In this document: positions 58,310 through 64,000 of the stretch, piece by piece
Position numbering within the stretch: the stretch's first letter is position 1
Layout of the letters: every line of letters begins with the position of its first letter
DNA from: Gigaspora margarita
Lineage: Eukaryota > Glomeromycota > Glomeromycetes > Diversisporales > Gigasporaceae
DNA: 64,000 nucleotides
Assembly (NCBI GenBank): GCA_009809945.1
Contig: WTPW01001651.1
Span: 51,155 to 115,154, forward strand
Direction of reading: 5' to 3'
Made by a program: the position numbers and the translations under genes
The notes under the pieces: generated by a model
What the model saw: the letters and a program-made list of their open reading frames with translations, nothing else
Databases searched by the model: none
What the model was told of the DNA's origin: nothing

Positions 58310-60300
58310 AGTAGCTATATATCGATATATAATGCATAATCGTTTTATATCGATTAAAATTAAACGTTATATATCGATTAACTTGTTATAAATCGATATA
58401 TATCTATAATCGATAAATATCGTAATTAAAATATAAATCGTTATACATCTGCTAATCGATAGTTATCGTATTCATTATGACGCGAAGTGCTATCCATCAT
58501 ATTTTGTTTTTTATTTTTTAAATTCAGTAGTAGTTTCGAAATGGTTCGAAACATTTTAAAAATATTTTAAAAACTGTGCAACCAAGCGATCTGTAACCTG
58601 CATTATACCAAGCGCACATTGGACTATATTTGCGAAATGGTTCAAAATTTTGTATGATGTATCGATAAAATTTTGTATTACACGATCAGATTAGATCTTT
58701 TGTTTATAAATTAGATCTTCTACATTGTTTTTTTTCGTTTCGTTTTGTTTTTTTTTATTTTCGTTTTGTTTTTTTTGTTTTCGTTTTGTTTTTTTTTTTT
58801 ATTTTNNNACAAGAAAACCAACAACTTTTTGGCACTATGCAAGTATACCAATATGACTTCACAAGCCAACTCAAACTTCCGACACTTTGCAAGAACTCTT
58901 CTAAATCTTCCAAAAACGCTTCTTTAGAGAAATGATTTAGTTAGGCGCAAGTTTTCGCAAGTTATCACTTATTTATTTTCTTGTTTGATACTTTTTGTTT
59001 TTGTTTTTTTGGTTTTTTTTTTAAATTTTTTTTTATTAATTTATTTTATTCCAAGTACTTTGTGAGAACACGCTTCTTTAGAGAAATAATTTAGTAGGCG
59101 CAAGTATTCGCAAGTATTCGCAAGTTAACCTAGCACTTTACAAAACACAACTAGGTTTCGACGATTTCTGAATTTGAACTCTTACTTCAGAAAAATAGAG
59201 ATTTGGGGCTTCGTTTATTTTTTTTTATTAAGTTTGTTTACATATTTTGTTTTTCAGTTATTTTTTTTTTTTACTTATTTTTTACTTTTATTTTATTTTA
59301 TTTATTTCTGACTTTCTTCAGAACTTTGCAAGAAACAACCTGACTTTCCGGCACTTTACAAGAACACCAACTCTAACTTCTCCGCTACTTTGCAAGAACC
59401 TACTAGATTCTCTGACAATTTCAAAAACTCCTACGCTTCTGAAAAATAGTTTTTTTTACTTCTCTACTGTTTTTAGGAAGTAGCGAATATGAGCGAAGAG
59501 AAATAATAGCTAAATGAGGGTAAGGAAAATAAGTGTATAGAGCTGGTATTATGCAACAAAGTGCAAAAATAGTTTAAATTATTACTATTTTTCATTTTTA
59601 TTTTTTTTTTGTTATTTTTTTACTTCTCTACAATTTTTAGGACATAGCGAATATAAGCGAATATAAGCGAATATAAGTGAATATAAGTCTGTAGAGCTAG
59701 TATTATGCAACGAAGAGCGCAAGTAGTTTACAATATTACTATTTTTTCATTTTTGTTTTTTTTGTTATTTTTTTTACTTTTCTACTATTTTTCGAAAGTA
59801 GCGAATATAAGCGAATATAATAGTTAAAACAAAGAAGAGAATAATAGCTAACTGTGGGTTGAGAAAAATAAGTATATAGAACTAGTATTATGTGATAAAG
59901 TGCGAAAGTAGTTAAAATATTTCTATTTTTCGTTTTTTTTTTTTTTGGTTTTAGTTTTATTTTTTTTTGTTGTAAAGAATGTATAATAATATATAATAAA
60001 TAAAATATATTTAATTTAAAATATAATGTATAATAATAATAATAAATAAAAAAATATAAAATTTTATATTAAAATGCAAAATCTTGTGAAAATATGCGAA
60101 AACCTGTAAAATGTTTAAAAATAAGTATAAAGTATAATAGTATTGATTAGAATTATTATTCGTGATTTTTAATCTGATTACTATCGATTATTACCGATTA
60201 TTATCGATTACTAACTTAATNGATAGTCCTCGTCANGGGGGATTTTAATNNATTACTAACCAATAACNGATAAACATCGATAGTAATCCCCTTACAAATT
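58310..60300 (+). repeat. CTTTGCAAG repeat element, copy C
   Basis: Left end rich in TATATCGATTA palindromes (58315-58470), right end rich in ATCGATTA/ATCGATAGTAATC (60175-60290). The interior has T-rich tracts alternating with ACTTTGCAAGAA and CTTCTTTAGAGAAAT blocks, (TTTCGTTTTG) decamers at 58730-58800, and GCGAATATAA decamers at 59646-59690 and 59795-59820. Collinear with copy A. Contains a 3-base unresolved site at 58806. Confidence 0.6.
59646..59690 (+). repeat. GCGAATATAA decamer minisatellite
   Basis: Four to five tandem units of GCGAATATAA (the last GTGAATATAA). The same decamer recurs at 59795-59820 and, as GCAAATATAA, at 37090-37125 in copy A. Confidence 0.75.
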
Positions 60301-60897
60301 TTGGTGATGGTAGTAATATTTTAGATTATCTGGATTATCTAAATATCTGTATAATTATTAGAATATCTAAAAGGTTATCTGATTAACCATTTATTTACAT
60401 GTCTGCAACTAAAAAACTAACAGTTATCTGAATATAGCTTTTTATAAACAATTATAGTAAAATGGGTAACTGGATATCTGGGTCCAAGTACTAAATAAAA
60501 TATACTATTTTGATATATTTTTTAATGTTGAACAAGTTTATTTAGTACAAAAAATTATAATCAATTAGTAAAATATTATGTAAAATAGTATTTTTAATAA
60601 ATTTATTAATAAAATTATACAAAATACTATTATTCTATAAATTTACTAATTGATTTTAACTTTTTGCTTTAAGTAAACTTGTTTAGTACCAAAAAATATA
60701 TTATTTTAATATATTTTATTTTTTATAAATTTTTAAAATAAAAATGCTTAATGATAAAAATTTCTCAAATTAAATATTATTTCTTTAAATATTAAGTTTT
60801 TGGGTTTAAACAAGTTTATTTAGTACAAGAAATTATAATCAATTAGTAAAATTTTAAAAGTAGAATAAACATAGATCAATTTTCATATGATTTATAT

Positions 60898-61510
60898 AGG
60901 ACTCTGAATAATCTATGTGAGGTTATATTTGAGCATCATAGTAAAATTTTTTTCTGTTGGCAGTTTCATATTAGTATATATTAGCTATATTTCAAACATT
61001 AGATGGAAAGTTTAATATCAGTTATTATTTTTTGATATGCAACCTTAAAAAAAAAAAAAAANNNNNNNNNNNNNNNNNNNNNNNNNNNNNNNNNNNNNNN
61101 NNNNNNNNNNNNNNNNNNNNNNNNNNNNNNNNNNNNNNNNNNNNNNNNNNNNNNNNNNNNNNNNNNNNNNNNNNNNNNNNNNNNNNNNNNNNNNNNNNAA
61201 AAAAAAAAAAAAAACCAGACACTCTTTATATAAAAAAAAAACTACCCAAATGCTCTCTAAAAAAAAAACCCCCCTGCCCAAACCAAAAAACGTACCTATA
61301 TATTTTACATTTTTTTTAGTGCATTTCAAATATAACATTTATAAAATATACCCTATTAGCATTTTTTTAAATATATTCTTTTAGCCCATTAACCATTTTC
61401 AAATATAATCTTTTTATCCAATACCTACTTTTCAAATATAACCTTTTTAAAAAAAGGCCATCCATTAGTGATTTTTCAAATATGACAACATATAGATTAT
61501 TTGGGGTCCT
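60898..61510. mobile_element. hAT-like TIR element, AGGACTCTGAATAATC family
   Basis: AGGACTCTGAATAATCTATG at the left is inverted at the right (ATAGATTATTTGGGGTCCT). Flanking ATTTATAT (60890-60897) and ATTTACAT (61511-61518) agree at seven of eight. Subterminal TTTCAAATATAACC-type units recur four to five times on the right. A 137-base gap (61062-61198) lies inside, bordered by A runs. Confidence 0.8.
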
Positions 61511-61957
61511 ATTTACATGGCACAACAAAATTTTATATAGAAAGCAATTATATACTTTTAATAAAACTTTTTAGAATTGTAGTGAATGTTTTTCAAAATT
61601 TTATATATATAATTTGAAGTTTCATATTTGTTATAGTAAAATTTTAAACCCCTATATCATTTAAAAAAATCTACTTCATATATTAATAAAAAAACTTAGG
61701 TGCCCAAATTTCTTTAGAGCACACAAAAATTAGTAATTCTGATTGGTTGAATCAATGTTGTTTAATTGGTCGATCATCTGATTTCATATAATTACAATGT
61801 GATCACTATTAAAAATAATTTGTGTTCACCCTACCCTTAAGTAATTTAATATTTTTAATAATAAAATTATACTAAATGCTATAATTATCTAAATTTTACT
61901 AATTAATTCTAAGTAAACTTGTTTAATATCCAAATATACATGTGTGTATATTCAGAC

Positions 61958-62196
61958 CATAGATGCCACCGAAATTGATTTTTGAAAAATGCCTATTTCA
62001 GGTTTTGTAAAATAAATTAAAATTTTTTATAAGGAAGAGCAAATAAAATTTATATATTTATGTTCCTTATAATTTCGTCTATTCAAAAAAAGAATCAAAA
62101 AATTTTGGGTTTTAAGTAAAATAGGTCAAAAACAATTTCAGGAAAATTTTTTAATTTCGGGTCCTAAAACCCAAAATAATTTCATCACCATGTATA
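61958..62196 (+). mobile_element. hAT-like element of 239 bp (copy 2), perfect 8-bp TSD
   Basis: TSD ATTCAGAC perfect at 61950-61957 and 62197-62204. Starts CATAGATGCCACCGAAATTG, ends CACCATGTATA. Same length as copy 1 at 56863-57101. Confidence 0.92.
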
Positions 62197-62204
62197 ATTC
62201 AGAC

Positions 62205-63296
62205 TCAAACTAGTTTGCAGACTTTAGACCAGACCCAGACCAAACTTATAATTAAATTTGAGTTTGGTTGAGTTTAAAATTTAGTAAAATTTAAAGTTTA
62301 AGCCTGGGTCTAAACTTGGACCAAACTGGACTGGACCAAACCCCTCTAACCCAATCCCTAATCCTAATCCTAAAAATCGGAAAATCAGAAAAATCGGGTA
62401 AGGCTTTAGACATCCCCCTTAAGTAGTTGTTACAGAATGTGAAATCAATTTTCTTACGTACTCCTGTATTCACACGCATAAAAATATCGTGAGCTGTCAT
62501 ATACGAGACCTGATCTGTTACATTCTACCAAAAAAATTAATCAGTAAAAAAAGAAAATAATTAGTAAAAAATAGGGGGGGTTGAAATATGGGGGAACTTC
62601 TATACGGCAGTTTACGGTACTATTTATTTAAATCTGGCGTTGGTTTTTATTATCTTCGAATTTAACCAATTATATGTAGAATTATATATACCGGAATCGG
62701 ATGCGTCGAATTTAGGTCGGCATTTAGCCTAGTAGTTAGCAGGTTATATAGCAAAATTATCAGCTGGGCATTGTTTATTTAATAAATGGATATGATTTCA
62801 TTAATAAAAAATCTTGGAACAAAATTGATCATTCCGATGCTCTCTGACGCATTCCGACCCAGAATTTTGGTCGCTGATATGGATCCTAGTTTGTTCGAAA
62901 ATATTATCTGAGCATCGCAATTTGACGGAGGTCAGGTTTACAACTGACTTTGAGACTTGAATCTTAATAAACACTAATATTGTTCATTCTTTATTGGATT
63001 CACAACTATAATCATAGTAAAAAAAAATTATATCTGATATATAATAAAAAATACGTAAAATTACTATCGATTATGGAGCATAAAATTTTTTTCGATAAGC
63101 CAATCAACTTTCATAATTTGCTGATACACAAAATCCCCATTTGCCCGTTGGTATCAATGGGCCTCAGGTCCATTTACCAGTCCATTGGTTTCATTAGATG
63201 CTCACTATTCCAATGGACCAATGGACCAATACTGTATATTAGATAAATTATATAGTTTTTATAAATAGCTACATACTGTATGTATATTATATACTT
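62205..63296. other. Gene-free stretch with CAGACC/TGGACC motifs
   Basis: About 62205-62345 carries many AGACCAGACC/GGACCAAACT motifs and a short CCCTAATCCTAATCCTAA run, comparable to 22600-22725. An 88-codon plus-strand frame at 62980-63246 has no recognisable family features and runs into repetitive CAATGGACCAATGGACCAAT, so it is not called as a gene. Confidence 0.4.
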
Positions 63297-63454
63297 AAAG
63301 GTTCTTGAATAGGACCTTTTTGACTATCTCCATTAGCATTAAAAATTTTTAACAAAGATCCGGTTTAGGGCTTTTCACAATCCAGGTATATATATTTATA
63401 AAAAGACTTTTGATGCTAGTGGAGATAATAAAAAGGTCCTGTTCAGAGACCTTT
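63297..63454. mobile_element. Hairpin MITE, AAAGGT(C/T)(C/T)TGAA(T/C)AGGACC termini
   Basis: AAAGGTTCTTGAATAGGACC at the left and the inverse of GGTCCTGTTCAGAGACCTTT at the right pair over more than 40 bp (inner ATCTCCATTAGCAT against ATGCTAGTGGAGAT). 158 bp. The triplets TTA and TCA lie at the two borders, so a three-base TSD is possible but not clear. Confidence 0.7.
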
Positions 63455-64000
63455 CACCCATCCGTATATATTAATCTTTAATTTATAATTCGTAATAGGT
63501 GGTCCTTAAAGCGAACATATCACGTGATATGCCGTTTTTCATTTAAGGGTCACCTTGGATTGTTAGAGTTAGGGATGTCGTACACCTTCCCGACATTTTT
63601 TTGTTTATGCTTCAAGGTGGGTTTAGACTAACATTGTTTTGCTTCGTCGGGCTGATCTGGGTTTATCAAATTCTATCAATTTGATTGGTTGATTATTACA
63701 TAATCCGCCCTGCTTTAAGGGCCTTCGTAATGTCGCGGATGATGAAATCGGATGATGGTGAAATTTGGGGTCTCAATTTGAAAATATAAACCCTACCAAA
63801 TCCACATATACTCTTTTATTAATAACTCTATCCTAACTCAACCATAAAAAAAAAGCTGGCAAAGAATTCCCTAAAAAAAATTTAAAAAATCGTACGTACG
63901 TAAAATAGATCCAAATTTCAATAAAGCGATCACGCTAAAACCTGTTATTTAAAATTTCAAAATCAATTAAATTACTGGAACTAGGACTTCAATAGAATAA
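63455..64000. other. Right end of window, no gene seen
   Basis: No supported coding region. CGTACGTACGTA lies at about 63892-63903. Confidence 0.4.

Noticed and set aside
62700..62770. tRNA-like string TTTAGCCTAGTAGTTAGCAG
   Set aside because: It resembles an A box, but no B box follows at a suitable distance, and there is no tail or TSD.
62980..63246. 88-codon plus-strand frame as a small gene
   Set aside because: No recognisable domain, ends in a short CAATGGACC repeat, and has no visible splice or promoter context.

Overview
The window looks like a gene-poor, repeat-dominated stretch of a fungal nuclear genome. It is very AT-rich. The one intact gene has five short GT-AG introns. Everything else recognisable is transposable elements: LINEs with poly(A) tails, tRNA-type retroposons, and many small terminal-inverted-repeat (TIR) elements with clean target-site duplications (TSDs). 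Base composition, repeat load, the DUF262-type gene and the LINE type fit an arbuscular mycorrhizal fungus (Glomeromycotina, Rhizophagus-like). That assignment is inference, not proof. No rRNA, intact tRNA, CRISPR array or prokaryotic operon was seen.

Layout. 1-2.4 kb: end of a TIR element, a 334-bp inverted-repeat element and AT-rich repeat debris. 2664-4262 (+): a six-exon gene for a 358-residue DUF262 (GmrS N-terminal-like) protein. 4.3-14.8 kb: no convincing genes; several palindromic elements and a SINE at 11.67-12.22 kb with A and B boxes, A-rich tail and a perfect 17-bp TSD. 14.8-21.2 kb: a cluster of nested non-autonomous DNA elements, most with 8-bp hAT-like TSDs and one with a 10-bp TSD. 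22.9-29.8 kb (-): a nearly full-length but mutated LINE (RRM-like ORF1, endonuclease, reverse transcriptase, RNase H, zinc motif, Lys-rich tail), with a small retroposon next to its 5' end. 31-39.3 kb (-): an older, diverged LINE interrupted by a CTTTGCAAG-rich repeat element that itself holds a 491-bp retroposed insert with a 19-bp TSD. 40.2-46.3 kb: a hAT-like MITE, a TA-flanked MITE, and an inverted copy of the CTTTGCAAG element split by a 3-kb TIR element that carries protein-like sequence. 46.35-51.01 kb: a 4.7-kb giant inverted-repeat element flanked by TA. 51.5-57.2 kb (+): a third LINE relic cut into pieces by at least four later insertions. 57.2-64 kb: a third CTTTGCAAG element, more hAT-like elements and a small hairpin MITE.

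Taken together the window is a stratified record of transposition. LINE relics served as landing sites for small DNA elements. In several cases the LINE reading frame, or a related empty site elsewhere in the window, shows exactly what was there before the insertion. No autonomous DNA transposase was recognised, so the DNA elements must have been moved by enzymes encoded elsewhere.
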